A stretch of 64,000 bases of DNA, taken from NCBI GenBank assembly GCA_965221295.1, contig OZ244879.1, positions 3,286,001 to 3,350,000 of the forward strand. The letters run 5' to 3'. Numbering within the stretch: the first letter of the stretch is position 1; each line of letters begins with the position of its first letter. A program made the position numbers and the translations under genes. This DNA is from Bin87 sp965221295. Lineage in GTDB: Bacteria > Chloroflexota > Dehalococcoidia > Lucifugimonadales > UBA3495. Shown here piece by piece: positions 1-9,163 of the stretch. The notes beneath the pieces were generated by a model, which was not told the DNA's origin, did no database searches, and was given only the letters and a program-made list of their open reading frames with translations.

Positions 1-1
1 C

Positions 2-1147
2 GCCACCCTGCGGGAGGATGTTGAGGCGGTGATCCGCGGTTTCCTCGACGCCGGTATGCGGGTCGCCTTCTCCAGCTACCTCCGCAATCAGAATCGCATC
101 GTGTACGGCGACGACGACGCCTTCCTGTCCGGCCTGCCCTCCGACCTCGCGCGTGATGTTCACCGCCATCTGGCGGCGAGCCACATGACCGACGACGATT
201 ACTTTGCCTTTACCGATGAACTGTACCGCGAATATCACGCTCACCCGTCCGGCAAGGTCAGAGTATTGCTGAGCCCCGCCAACGTCCAGTGGAATTCCGA
301 TGACTTCCTGCTGCGAACCAAAGAGCGAGCCGCCAGCCTCCAAACCGGCATCCACATGCACCTGGTAGAAAGCCCGTACCAAAGGGACTACGGCATCAGA
401 ACCTGGGGCAAAACGCCGGTGGCGCACCTGCACGACCTGGAGTTTCTGGGACCCGAAGTGTCCTTCGCCCACGCCGTTTGGCTCACCGAGAGCGACATTG
501 ACCTGCTGGCGGATGCCGGAGCCACCGTGTGCCACAACGCCAGTTCCAACCTGCGCCTCAAGAACGGCATCGCCCCGGTGAACCCCATGCTGGCACGGGG
601 CCTCAATGTGGCCATGGGCACCGACAGCACAGCCATCAACGACGACGACGACCTGCTGCAGGAAATGCGCCTCGTCAGCAAACTGCACCGTCAGCCTGGA
701 CTGGACTCTCCGGCCATCGCCGCCGATCAGACCTTCGCCATGGCCACGGCCAACGCCGCCTCGCCCACCGGCTTCGGGGACGCCATCGGCCGACTGGAGC
801 CGGGGCGCCGCGCTGACCTGATCCTCATTCGCCTCGACGCCCTGCAAGACCCCTACTTGGACGACGAGGTTCCATCCGTAGAACTGATCGTCGGCCGGGC
901 CAAGTCCCGGGACATCGCCTCCGTCATGGTCGACGGCGAGGTTTTGCTGAACGACGGGCGGCATCGCCAGGTCAACAAGGCGGAACTGGCCAGCGAACTG
1001 CGCGAACAGCTGGCCCGACCATTGGAACCTGATACCATCGCCACCCGGCAAATGGCCCGGCGGTTGGCTCCTCACGTCGAAGGCTTCTACCGGAACCATC
1101 CGCCCAGCCTGGAAAACCCTCACTACGTATTCAACAGTCGCGACTGA
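2..1147 (+). CDS. Amidohydrolase / cytosine-guanine deaminase-like, 5' end cut by window
   Basis: The frame is open from the first bases of the window, so the start codon lies upstream; GTG at 29 is only an internal candidate. The protein belongs to the metal-dependent amidohydrolase superfamily in the deaminase/chlorohydrolase branch (guanine deaminase, S-adenosylhomocysteine deaminase, TRZ/ATZ). Visible signatures are the strand HMHLVE with metal or substrate histidines, SFAHAVWL, the HNASSNLRLKNGIAPV segment, and MGTDS with the catalytic Asp. The N-terminal HxH metal site must lie upstream. It is followed after 16 bp by hyuA and hyuB, which suggests a shared pathway for cyclic amides or a purine/pyrimidine breakdown product. 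The exact substrate cannot be read from the sequence. Confidence 0.88.
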   Translation, partial: ATLREDVEAVIRGFLDAGMRVAFSSYLRNQNRIVYGDDDAFLSGLPSDLARDVHRHLAASHMTDDDYFAFTDELYREYHAHPSGKVRVLLSPANVQWNSDDFLLRTKERAASLQTGIHMHLVESPYQRDYGIRTWGKTPVAHLHDLEFLGPEVSFAHAVWLTESDIDLLADAGATVCHNASSNLRLKNGIAPVNPMLARGLNVAMGTDSTAINDDDDLLQEMRLVSKLHRQPGLDSPAIAADQTFAMATANAASPTGFGDAIGRLEPGRRADLILIRLDALQDPYLDDEVPSVELIVGRAKSRDIASVMVDGEVLLNDGRHRQVNKAELASELREQLARPLEPDTIATRQMARRLAPHVEGFYRNHPPSLENPHYVFNSRD

Positions 1148-1163
1148 CCGTTGCCAGGATAAT

Positions 1164-3248
1164 ATGCCGCGTCATGCCCTTGCCGTCGATGTGGGCGGCA
1201 CCTTCACCGACATCGTTCTGTGCGACCTTGAAACCGGCGCCCAGACCGTCCACAAAACGCCTTCCACGCCCGACGATCCTTCGGTGGGCTTCATGCGCGG
1301 CCTGGGGGAGATTCTGCAGTCGCAAAGCCTGCCCTTCGACTCGCTGATCCACATCCTCCACGGCACCACCATCGCCACCAACTCCGTCCTGGAAAACAAG
1401 GGCGCGCCGGTGGGGTTGCTGGTCACCAACGGGTACAAATACGTCCTCGAGATCGCCCGGCACGGCACGCCTCGCCTGGTCAACCCCAACACGTGGGTCA
1501 AGCCAGAACGCCCGGTGCGGCCACGCGATTGCCTGGAAATCAACGAAAGGGTCGCTTTCGGGGGCGACATTCTCCAGCCGCTGGAAGAGGCCGACGTGGT
1601 CCGCGCGGCCCGGCAATTTGCGCGTTCCGGCGTGGCGGCCATCGCGGTCGCGTTCCTCCATTCCTACGCCAACCCCGCCCACGAGCGGCGCGCTCGCGAA
1701 ATCTTGGAGCGGGAGCTGCCGGGCGTTCCCGTGTCCCTGTCGTCCGACGTGCTGCCGGTATATCGGGAGTACGAACGCGCCATCACCACCGTGCTCAACG
1801 CATACGTCACGCCTCGGGTTAGCCGCTACCTGGAAAATCTCAAACGTTCGCTGGAAGAATCGGAAATCTCAGCCGCGCTATCCATAATGAAGTCCAACGG
1901 TGGGATCATCGGCGCGGACACGGCGGTTCGCCAACCCGTTTACACCGCGCTCTCTGGCCCGGCGGCCGGCGTGATGGCCACCGTCCAGATCGCCGAGGCG
2001 GCGGGTATCGACAACTGCATCTCCTTCGACATGGGGGGCACCAGCGCCGACGTTTCCCTGCTGCGCAACCGACAACCCGGCCTCACCCTGGACGGGAAGT
2101 TGGGCGATTGGCCGGTTCAACTTCCCATGCTGGACATCGCCACCATCGGCTGCGGCGGCGGAAGCATCGCCTCCGTTTCGCCCTACGGCAGCCTCACCGT
2201 CGGCCCCGACAGCGCCGGCGCCGACCCCGGTCCCGCCTGCTACGGCCGGGGCGCGATGTTTCCCACCGTCACCGACGCCAACCTGGTCCTGGGAAGGGTC
2301 AGCCCGCAGATCGCCAACGGTCAACTGGTACTGGACGCCCAATTGGCCCATCGCGCCATCTCCGAGGCCATCTCGACCCGCCTGAGCTTGGACACGCCGG
2401 CCGCCGCAAGCGGCATCCTGCGGATCGCCAACAACAACATGGTCGGCGCCATCCGCAACATCAGCGTCGAGCGGGGACACGACCCTCGCGATTTCGCCCT
2501 GGTCGCCTACGGTGGAGCCGGACCCATGCACGCCATTGACGTGGCCAACCTGCTCGGCATCAACCAGGTCGTGGCGCCCGCCCATCCCGGCGCCACCTCC
2601 GCATACGGATTGCTGGCCGCGGAGTTCAAAAACGACTACGCCCGTACCTTCCCACAGCGCGCCCCGGACTATGACCTTGACGCCATGGCCGCCGTTTTCG
2701 CGGAATTGCAGCAAGAAGGGCGCGACTGGCTGCAGGGAGAGGGCGTTCCCGGGGCCAGCCACGTCATCAACTACCACGCCGATCTCCGTTACACTCATCA
2801 AGGATCCGAACTCACCGTCCCCTACCGGCATCCGCAAATCAACCCGCAGGGATTCCAGCAGATGCTCGAAGAATTCCACGCCGAGCACCGGCAACTCTAC
2901 GGCTTCTCCCTTGACCAGCCCGTGGAAATCGTGACCCTGCGGGCGACCGCCATCGGCCAGGTGGCCCGCGCCCGGATGCAACCCATCAGCGCCAACCCAG
3001 CCGACCACAGCGACGGTTCAATTCCCAGGCGGGCGCTGATCGAGCGCCGGCCCGTGCACTTCGACGAAACATCGGGATTCGTAGAGTGCCCCATCTACCA
3101 GCGCGCCGAACTGCCACCAGGCGCCCACTTCAACGGCCCCGCCATCCTGGAAGGCATGGACTCCACCGTCGTCGTCAACCCCGGCTGGCGCGGTCGCATC
3201 GACCAATACGGCAATTGCATCATGCGATCGGAAAGGAACCCAACATGA
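1164..3248 (+). CDS. hyuA: Hydantoinase/oxoprolinase family protein, subunit A
   Basis: This 694-residue protein has the ASKHA ATPase fold of N-methylhydantoinase A / 5-oxoprolinase. The N-terminal phosphate-binding signature DVGGTFTDIVL is at about residues 9-19, followed by LHGTTIATNSVLENKG, SFDMGGTSADVSL, a glycine-rich CGGGSIASV segment and VAYGGAGPMHA. Family members couple ATP hydrolysis to ring opening of hydantoins, 5-oxoproline or related lactams, or carboxylate acetone-type substrates, together with a B subunit. Its stop codon overlaps the start of hyuB in an ATGA, so the two are translationally coupled. The start at 1164 has only a weak upstream Shine-Dalgarno. Length is normal for the family; the true substrate is unknown. 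Confidence 0.93.
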   Translation: MPRHALAVDVGGTFTDIVLCDLETGAQTVHKTPSTPDDPSVGFMRGLGEILQSQSLPFDSLIHILHGTTIATNSVLENKGAPVGLLVTNGYKYVLEIARHGTPRLVNPNTWVKPERPVRPRDCLEINERVAFGGDILQPLEEADVVRAARQFARSGVAAIAVAFLHSYANPAHERRAREILERELPGVPVSLSSDVLPVYREYERAITTVLNAYVTPRVSRYLENLKRSLEESEISAALSIMKSNGGIIGADTAVRQPVYTALSGPAAGVMATVQIAEAAGIDNCISFDMGGTSADVSLLRNRQPGLTLDGKLGDWPVQLPMLDIATIGCGGGSIASVSPYGSLTVGPDSAGADPGPACYGRGAMFPTVTDANLVLGRVSPQIANGQLVLDAQLAHRAISEAISTRLSLDTPAAASGILRIANNNMVGAIRNISVERGHDPRDFALVAYGGAGPMHAIDVANLLGINQVVAPAHPGATSAYGLLAAEFKNDYARTFPQRAPDYDLDAMAAVFAELQQEGRDWLQGEGVPGASHVINYHADLRYTHQGSELTVPYRHPQINPQGFQQMLEEFHAEHRQLYGFSLDQPVEIVTLRATAIGQVARARMQPISANPADHSDGSIPRRALIERRPVHFDETSGFVECPIYQRAELPPGAHFNGPAILEGMDSTVVVNPGWRGRIDQYGNCIMRSERNPT

Positions 3249-5080
3249 CCGACCATCTTTCCGCCCCCGTTGATCCCGTGACGCGGCAGCTCATTCGTGG
3301 CGGGCTGCGCGCCGCTCGCCTGGAGTGCGAGCTGATCATCGAGCGCACGGCCATGTCCGCCTTCATTCGTGAGAAGAAGGATTACACCGTCAGCTTCCTG
3401 GACCGCCACGGTCAGGAAATCTACGGCGACACCATGGGCAGCGATATCCTGGGCTGTGTCTGGCAATGCTACCCCGTTGAATCCATGCGCCCGGATGACC
3501 TCTATTGGTATAACGATCCCTACTTGTCGCAGGGCAGCATCACCCACACCCCCGACATGGTGTTCATCGCCCCCGTATTCCATGATGGCGAGGTCGTCGC
3601 CTACTGTCATTCCTTCGCGCACTTCTGGGATCTGGGAGGTTCGCGGCCCGGCAGCATCGGGCCCGCCAATACCGAAATCTTCCACGACGGCACCCTGGTG
3701 CCGCCCATCAAGATCATCGACGCCGGTCGGCTCAACGACGAGGCCTACCGCATCATCCTGCGCAACTCCCGCTATCCCGACCTCCTGGAAGGAGACTCCC
3801 GCGCCCTCATGGCCGCGGCGAGCCGAGCCCAGGAGCGTTTGCTGGAGATGTTCCACCGTTTCGGGAAGGACACCATGTTGGCCGCCATCGAGCAGGATCA
3901 GGCCGACACTGCCCGCCTCGTGCGCGACAAAACCCTACAGCTGATTCCCGAAGGGGAGTATACCGTCCGCGACTACATGGATCACGCCGGCGTGGGCGAT
4001 GACTGGCATTCCTTCCACCTGAAACTCAGCCGCAAGGGCGACGACGTGACCCTGGACGCCACCGCCAGCGACGACCAAGCCCACGGTTCCATCAATTTCA
4101 TCGCCAGCGATGGAGCCCTCAAAGCCTACTTCGGCCAGTATTTCCACCAGTTTGACCCTTCGCTCCTGGCCAATCACGGGCTCCTTGCCGGCATCGACGC
4201 TGTGAATCTGCGACCAGGCAGCATTCTGCGGCCCGAATGGCCGGCCGCGCTGGGTTGTCGGGCCCACACCTTCACCAAGCTCAAGAGCGCCGTGCGCGCT
4301 GTGGTCGCCCAGGCCACCGACGGCGAGGTCATGGCCGCCGCCGCCGTTTACGTCATCGCCTACTGGCGCATGAAAGACGACGCCAACGGCGATTGGTTAC
4401 TGTGCACCGACGGGATCGCCGTGGGACACGGCGCCCGCCCTTCCGGCGATGGCCTCGACGCAATTTACCAACGGCACAACGAAAACTATCCCGCCGAGTT
4501 CATGGAGATGGAGTATCCCCTTCGCCTGGAACGCTACGCCATATCCACCGACTCCGGCGGCCCCGGAAAATTCCGCGGCGGATGCGGCGTGATCCGCGAT
4601 GTCCGCCTGCTGGCCGACGCGGGAACCTTCGGTTTGCGGGTGGAGAATCACATATTCCCCGCCTGGGGCGTCGCCGGAGGATTGGGCGGCGGCTTGTCCC
4701 GGGTGGTCCTCAACCCGGATACTCCCAACGAACGGGAAATACGTCCCTTCTCAGACGACAACCATTGGCAACGGGGCGACTTGGTGCGGATCTACACCGC
4801 CGGCGGCGGCGGGTGGGGCGATCCCCTGGAACGCGACCCTGCCCAGGTTTTGGATGATGCGCTCGATGGCTTCGTTTCCCAGGAAGCCGCTCGCGAGCAT
4901 TACGGAGTCATCATCGATCTCGACGCGCAGGCGGTGGACGCCGCCGCCACCGATGCCGCTCGCGCCGCCCTCCGGGATTCGCGCGGCCGCCCGGAGATGT
5001 TCCATCGGTTCAACTACTTCCGAACCGAATCCGATGAATTCCGCTGGGTGAACCAAAACATCCCCCGCCATTCTGCCTGA
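3245..5080 (+). CDS. hyuB: Hydantoinase/oxoprolinase family protein, subunit B
   Basis: This is the 611-residue partner of HyuA. The start at ATG 3245 was chosen because it sits in an ATGA overlap with the hyuA stop and is preceded by GGAAAGGAACC; the open frame extends further upstream, but only as an overlap with hyuA. Family hallmarks include DPVTRQLIRGGLRAARLE near the N-terminus, an acidic YNDPYLSQGSITHTPDM segment and the C-terminal DSGGPGKFRGGCG and YTAGGGGWGDP glycine-rich motifs. In characterised pairs the A and B subunits form an ATP-dependent amidohydrolase or carboxylase complex in the cytoplasm. With the upstream amidohydrolase it forms a three-gene catabolic operon. Confidence 0.93.
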   Translation: MTDHLSAPVDPVTRQLIRGGLRAARLECELIIERTAMSAFIREKKDYTVSFLDRHGQEIYGDTMGSDILGCVWQCYPVESMRPDDLYWYNDPYLSQGSITHTPDMVFIAPVFHDGEVVAYCHSFAHFWDLGGSRPGSIGPANTEIFHDGTLVPPIKIIDAGRLNDEAYRIILRNSRYPDLLEGDSRALMAAASRAQERLLEMFHRFGKDTMLAAIEQDQADTARLVRDKTLQLIPEGEYTVRDYMDHAGVGDDWHSFHLKLSRKGDDVTLDATASDDQAHGSINFIASDGALKAYFGQYFHQFDPSLLANHGLLAGIDAVNLRPGSILRPEWPAALGCRAHTFTKLKSAVRAVVAQATDGEVMAAAAVYVIAYWRMKDDANGDWLLCTDGIAVGHGARPSGDGLDAIYQRHNENYPAEFMEMEYPLRLERYAISTDSGGPGKFRGGCGVIRDVRLLADAGTFGLRVENHIFPAWGVAGGLGGGLSRVVLNPDTPNEREIRPFSDDNHWQRGDLVRIYTAGGGGWGDPLERDPAQVLDDALDGFVSQEAAREHYGVIIDLDAQAVDAAATDAARAALRDSRGRPEMFHRFNYFRTESDEFRWVNQNIPRHSA

Positions 5081-5196
5081 AGGAACTACCTCGGAGCCGG
5101 CATCCCACCCACAGCAGTAGCCCTGCCGGACGTTCCGTCGGAAGGAGCGCCAGATTCAAAGGCGCGGAATGGATGCCTGGGCGCGGGGCAAAAAAA

Positions 5197-5271
5197 TGGA
5201 GCGGAAGACGGGATTCGAACCCGCGACCTTCTCCTTGGCAAGGAGACGCTCTACCACTGAGCCACTTCCGC
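5197..5271 (-). tRNA. tRNA-Gly (GCC)
   Basis: Read on the minus strand, the acceptor arms GCGGAAG and CTTCCGC pair over 7 bp. The anticodon loop is TTGCCAA (anticodon GCC) between TCTCC and GGAGA, and the T arm contains GGTTCGAATCC. The discriminator is T and the 3' CCA is encoded in the DNA. It lies between hyuB and a block of dispersed repeats. Confidence 0.96.
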
Positions 5272-5397
5272 CCAAAATAGCTGGGCTGCGGCGTCCAATT
5301 CCAGAAAACTAGGCTTAGCCGCAAAATCAGTATATCGCGTTTCCACAACCCTGTACAGCGCTTGTACTCGTTCAGTACATTTGTGATCCCTGGAGCG

Positions 5398-5993
5398 TCC
5401 TGGGTGAACGGCCGTTGGTTGTGGTCGACGAGATTGCCGCGCTTCGCTCGCAATGACAGTGGAGGCTGGGCGCTGGCGTTCCCCCAACTGTCATTGCGAG
5501 GAGCGCCTCTTTATCTGTCATTGCGAGGAGCGCCAGCGACGCGGCAATCCCGGCGCCTGGGCGAACGGCCGCCAGGCGTCGATGCCGAGCGGCCGTTGGT
5601 TGTGATCAACGAGATTGCCGCGCTTCGCTCGCAATGACAGTAAAAGAACGCTCGCAATGACAGCAAAAAGGGATCGCAATGACGGCGGCAAAGGGCGGGG
5701 GCGCCTCCCACAACTGCCATTGCGAGGAGCGCCAGCGACGCGGCAATCCCGGCGCCTGGGCGGACGGCCGCCGGGCGTCGATGCCGAGCGGCCGTTGGTT
5801 GTGATCAACGAGATTGCCGCGCTTCGCTCGCAATGACAGTGGGTGTGGATCGCTATGACCGTAGCAACCGTCATTGCGAGGAGCGTTAGCGACGCGGCAA
5901 TCCCGGCGCTTGGGCGAACGGCCGCCGGGCGTCGATGCCGAGCGGCCGTTGGTTGCGACCGACGAGATTGCCGCGCTTCGCTCGCAATGACAG
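5398..5993. repeat. Cluster of dispersed palindromic elements (125-bp type)
   Basis: Three complete elements of 125 bp lie at 5516-5640, 5715-5839 and 5869-5993, with partial arms at about 5398-5460 and 5489-5515. Each starts with TGTCATTGCGAGGAGCG (or a one-base variant), continues through GACGCGGCAATCCCG, and ends with GAGATTGCCGCG...CTCGCAATGACAG. The two arms are therefore inverted repeats of each other, with a GGCCG-rich centre. No protein is encoded, although the arms leave long spurious frames reading CHCERSAAIS-like peptides. The same element recurs at about 12020, 38749, 46517, 60496 and 63619. Confidence 0.95.
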
Positions 5994-6049
5994 TGTGAGG
6001 GTAGGCGCTCGATGCAACAAGTCTCCTCAACCCTTGCCGACGGCGCCGG

Positions 6050-7570
6050 TCACAGGCCGCTGATTTCAAGCGTTCTAACCGCGTCGGCCTCGAAGTCGGC
6101 CACGCGAATGGCGTGGTTGTTGGTGTCCGCGATGTACAGCAGAGGTTGACGGCCATTTTCGAAGACCGCGAAACTCAATCCGCTGGGCTCGCTGAAGGTC
6201 GCCAGTTTACCCGCGCCGTCGTGCAATCCCATGGCGCCGGAGCCCAGAACGGTTTGCGCCGAACGGGTCAGGGGCAGAATTTTCTTGATCTTGTGGTTGT
6301 AGGTGTCGGCGACGAACAACTCGCCCTGATGCCACTCGATGCCAATCGGATGCTGGAGGCGGACGTTGTGTTCCACCCCGTCGCGGTCGCCGAAGGCGAA
6401 CAGGTCGATGCCCACCAACGTTGCCACCCGTCCGGTCGCCGGGTCGATGCCGGCGCTGCGCACACTGCTGGTTTCGGAGTCGGCGAAATATAGGATGGGG
6501 TCGCCGCTCCGGTCGTTGCCCACGACGATGCCGCTGGGCTGGGCCAGTGTCGCCTGCGCCAGTGGTCCGTTGTCGATGTTTTCGCCGCCCGTGCCAGCAT
6601 GTGGACACACGGCGCCGTCGGCCAGCGACAACCGCCACAGCTGGTGTGTCCCAGCCATGGCGATGTAGAGGATGTCTTGGTGGTGGGCCAGATCCCAAGG
6701 ACTGCTGAGCGCGACCTGCGTACCTGGTCCCGCGGCGCGGCGGTCGTGTCCCTGTTGGCCCGTGCCGGCCACGGTGTCCACGATGCCGGCGCTGAGGTTG
6801 ACGCGGCGGATGGCGTGGTTCTCGGTGTCGGCTACGTAGAGGGCATCGCCCACCAGCTCCATCCCCTGTGGGTGGTTGAAGGCCGCGGTGGCATAACTGC
6901 CGTCTGCGAAGCCCTCGGCGCCGGATCCAATTGTGGCCTGCGTTTGTCCGTCCAGATCGGTGATCACGATGCGGTTGTGGTTGGTGTCGGCGATGAACAA
7001 GCGGTTGCCAGGGCCGTCGGCCAGAACCTTGCCGGGGAAGGCCAGGGGCGTGTCCTGAGCTTCCTCAGGCGTCAGGCCCAAGTCGCGTCGGTCGATCAGG
7101 CCTTGTTCGTCGAATTCGGCGATCATACGCCCCAGCAAGTCATCGAAAGCCTCGTAGGGCAGCTCGCCTTCATGTTTGCCGATGACCTTTCCCTCGGGGT
7201 CAACGAACATCAGCGTGGGCCAGGCTCTACAGGCGTACTGCCGCCACACCTCGAACTCGGCGTCGTTGACGATGGGATGCTTGAGTTCGTAGCGTTGGGC
7301 CGCCAACAACACGTTGTCGGCGTATTTTTCGTTGGGGAATTTGGCGGAATGCACGCCAATGACCACCAACTCGTCCGCGTATTTTTCTTCCATTTTCCGC
7401 AACTGCGGAAACACGTGGACGCAGTTGATTCAACAGTAGGTCCAGAAGTCCAGGATGACCACCTTGCCGCGCAGGTCGGCCATGCTGAGCGGCCGGTCGG
7501 TGTTGATCCATTCGACGCTGGCGGGGAAATCCGGCGCGTTGACGGCGCCGGCGAAAGAACGGGTGGCCAT
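6050..7570 (-). CDS. Selenocysteine-containing thioredoxin/NHL-repeat protein (CUINC active site, NHLRC2-like)
   Basis: I read one 506-residue protein across an in-frame TGA at 7432-7430. The N-terminal thioredoxin-like domain contains GKVVILDFWTYC-U-INC with Cys46, Sec47 and Cys50. NHLRC2-type proteins normally have CCINC here, so Sec replaces the second Cys. Frame and homology run unbroken on both sides of the TGA. The start at ATG 7570 is preceded by GGAGG with good spacing. From about residue 160, repeated segments such as FIADTNHNRIVI and YVADTENHAIRRV form an NHL beta-propeller. No signal peptide is evident, so a cytoplasmic thiol or peroxide redox role is likely. A perfect 8-bp hairpin just after the TGA fits a bacterial SECIS. 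selD, itself reading through TGA, lies in the same window. Conventional gene callers would start at GTG 7414 and lose the active site. Confidence 0.88.
7400..7427 (-). promoter_or_regulatory. Putative bacterial SECIS hairpin
   Basis: On the coding strand, CAACTGCG and CGCAGTTG pair perfectly (8 bp) around a 12-nt loop that includes CACGTG. The stem begins 3 nt after the TGA read as Sec47. Bacterial SECIS elements lie inside the coding region immediately downstream of the UGA and are bound by SelB, so position and shape fit. Loop identity has not been checked against a covariance model. Confidence 0.6.
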
Positions 7571-7585
7571 GGGTTGATTCCTCCA

Positions 7586-7637
7586 GGGGTGATCTATTGC
7601 CGGGGTGATCTATTGCCGGGGTGAGCTATTGTCTGGG
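7586..7637. repeat. 16-bp tandem repeat, about 3 copies
   Basis: The unit GGGGTGATCTATTGCC occurs twice exactly and a third time with changes. It fills the short gap between the MNT-HEPN gene and the start of the selenoprotein gene, i.e. the leader of the latter. Confidence 0.9.
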
Positions 7638-7646
7638 GTTCCGGCG

Positions 7647-8456
7647 CTAATCGGCGCGGCCTTGTCGCACCGCCCGGGCGCGCTCGATGATGCGTCCGGC
7701 GTCGGCGACGGTGCGCTCCCGGTAGTCGGGCTGATCGGTGAGCAGGGGCTGCGCCCGCTCTTTTTCTTGCTCATACTCCTGCTCTCCCGCATACGCGGAA
7801 TAGATGTCGGGCGATATACTGAGCTGGAACCCGCGCAGTTCTTGGTCAACGCGGCGAATATGGCCCAACAGGTGTCCTATATCGTGGGTGCGCCGGTAGC
7901 GGACGCTGTGGGCCTCTAGCAGGGCTTTCATCCCATGCTCCAACGCCGCCTGCGCCTGTTGACCGATGAGCAGATCAACGCGACCCAAGTCGATCAAGTC
8001 CAAGAAAGCCGTCAGGTGCGATTCAGCGTGCAGGAGCCGGTTGTTGTAGTTCCTCCAGTCGTACTCGTACTCCGTCTCCATATCGTCCGCGTCGCGGTTG
8101 TGGTATTCCTCCGGGTTCTGCGTCATTATCACCCCGTCGAACAGAGCCTGAGTAGCAACGTGGTTGATGTATCGTTGGCCCTTGCTGAACCTATCCGCCG
8201 AGAACCAAACCAGTTGAACCGGTACCCGGCGTCCGTAGGTGGCCCGGACGACGCCTTCGGCCCACTCCTCAACCGATCCTTTGTACTCCCGGTCGGGCTC
8301 TGTGGCCTGCACCAGCATGATGTCAATGTCGGAACGGCTCTCTTCGTAGTCGCCCCGGGCCCGGGAGCCGAACAGGATGGTGGCCAGCGGCCGCTCCCGT
8401 TCGTGGACGGCTTGCGCGACGCTCAAGGCGCGCTGGTCGCAGGTAGTTGCGGTCAT
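7647..8456 (-). CDS. Fused MNT nucleotidyltransferase-HEPN protein
   Basis: This 269-residue protein carries a minimal nucleotidyltransferase domain at the N-terminus: GSRARGD at residues 30-36 and the DID metal dyad at 43-45. The C-terminal half is helical and carries a HEPN-type RxxxxH motif, RYRRTH at 186-191. In MntA/HepT systems these two domains are separate proteins, where the nucleotidyltransferase AMPylates and neutralises the HEPN RNase. Here they are on one chain, as also seen in the kanamycin-nucleotidyltransferase-like branch. It is upstream of the selenoprotein gene on the same strand with a 76-bp repeat-filled gap. Substrate and toxicity are unknown. A lone self-inhibited toxin, or a small-molecule nucleotidyltransferase, are both possible. 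Confidence 0.85.
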   Translation of the reverse strand: MTATTCDQRALSVAQAVHERERPLATILFGSRARGDYEESRSDIDIMLVQATEPDREYKGSVEEWAEGVVRATYGRRVPVQLVWFSADRFSKGQRYINHVATQALFDGVIMTQNPEEYHNRDADDMETEYEYDWRNYNNRLLHAESHLTAFLDLIDLGRVDLLIGQQAQAALEHGMKALLEAHSVRYRRTHDIGHLLGHIRRVDQELRGFQLSISPDIYSAYAGEQEYEQEKERAQPLLTDQPDYRERTVADAGRIIERARAVRQGRAD

Positions 8457-8472
8457 GACGGAACCCGCGTAG

Positions 8473-8997
8473 CTATCGCGGCGGCTGGGACTCGAAGGCC
8501 AGGGTAGCGTAGCGCATGAAGATGGCGCCCACGGGTTCGCCCAACGGAGCGTTGGCGACCAGCACGGCGATGACGTGCTCCTTGCCCGGTTCGCCCGGCT
8601 CTTCCACCAGCACCCGCTTGGGGGTATTGTTGCCGGTCACCACGCCGATGTTGCGGTCGATCTTGCCATCGATGAACACCTCGCCGTAGTTATCCACGTT
8701 GGTCTCGAACCAGACGCGACAGGTGGACACGTCCTGCCCCTTGACGGTCTCGGGCATGGTGAAGCGCAGGCGATACCAGGCGAAGGTGAAGCCGACGGAG
8801 TAGCGCTTCTGGAAGTCGGCGCCGCTCTCCCAATCGGAGTCATCGTAGTCGGGCAGGCGGGCGTCGCTGCCCAGCTTTTCGGCGACCAGGCCCTGGTTTG
8901 GTTCGCCGGGCTCCAAACCCTGGGCGACGCGCCAGCCGTCGGACTTGATGACGGCCAGGTCAGTTTGTTGTTCAAGGTCAAGCGCAACTCTGGGCAT
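8473..8997 (-). CDS. Galactose-binding-like beta-sandwich protein
   Basis: This 174-residue protein starts at ATG 8997 after AAGGAG. The segment from about residue 60, WYRLRFTMPETVKG, followed by WFETNVDNYGEVFIDGK, resembles the sugar-binding jelly-roll domain found at the N-terminus of GH2 beta-galactosidases and in sialate esterases. No catalytic domain is attached and no signal peptide is seen. It sits 16 bp upstream of the MNT-HEPN gene on the same strand. A carbohydrate-binding role is inferred from the fold pattern only. Confidence 0.7.
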   Translation of the reverse strand: MPRVALDLEQQTDLAVIKSDGWRVAQGLEPGEPNQGLVAEKLGSDARLPDYDDSDWESGADFQKRYSVGFTFAWYRLRFTMPETVKGQDVSTCRVWFETNVDNYGEVFIDGKIDRNIGVVTGNNTPKRVLVEEPGEPGKEHVIAVLVANAPLGEPVGAIFMRYATLAFESQPPR

Positions 8998-9163
8998 GGG
9001 GGGTCTCCTTACAAGGTGAAATATGGGGCATTATACGCTATGGGCACTCAGTGCTGAGGAGCGCAGTGAACCGGCTCTTTTGTGCTACCATCAGCCCAAC
9101 CGGAATTCGCTGGCTCTGCTGATGCTATGCGTCTGGCCACCAAATGGACGAGGAGGGTGAACG

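Noticed and set aside
3086..3244. Upstream extension of hyuB
   Set aside because: It overlaps hyuA in another frame; the ATGA junction and ribosome site fix the start at 3245.
5518..6156. Open frames reading CHCERSAAIS and similar peptides
   Set aside because: They are translations of dispersed palindromic repeats, which recur in several frames and places.
7430..7432. TGA in the thioredoxin/NHL gene taken as a nonsense mutation
   Set aside because: Frame, motif and homology continue on both sides, the site is the catalytic position, a hairpin follows and selD shows the same recoding.
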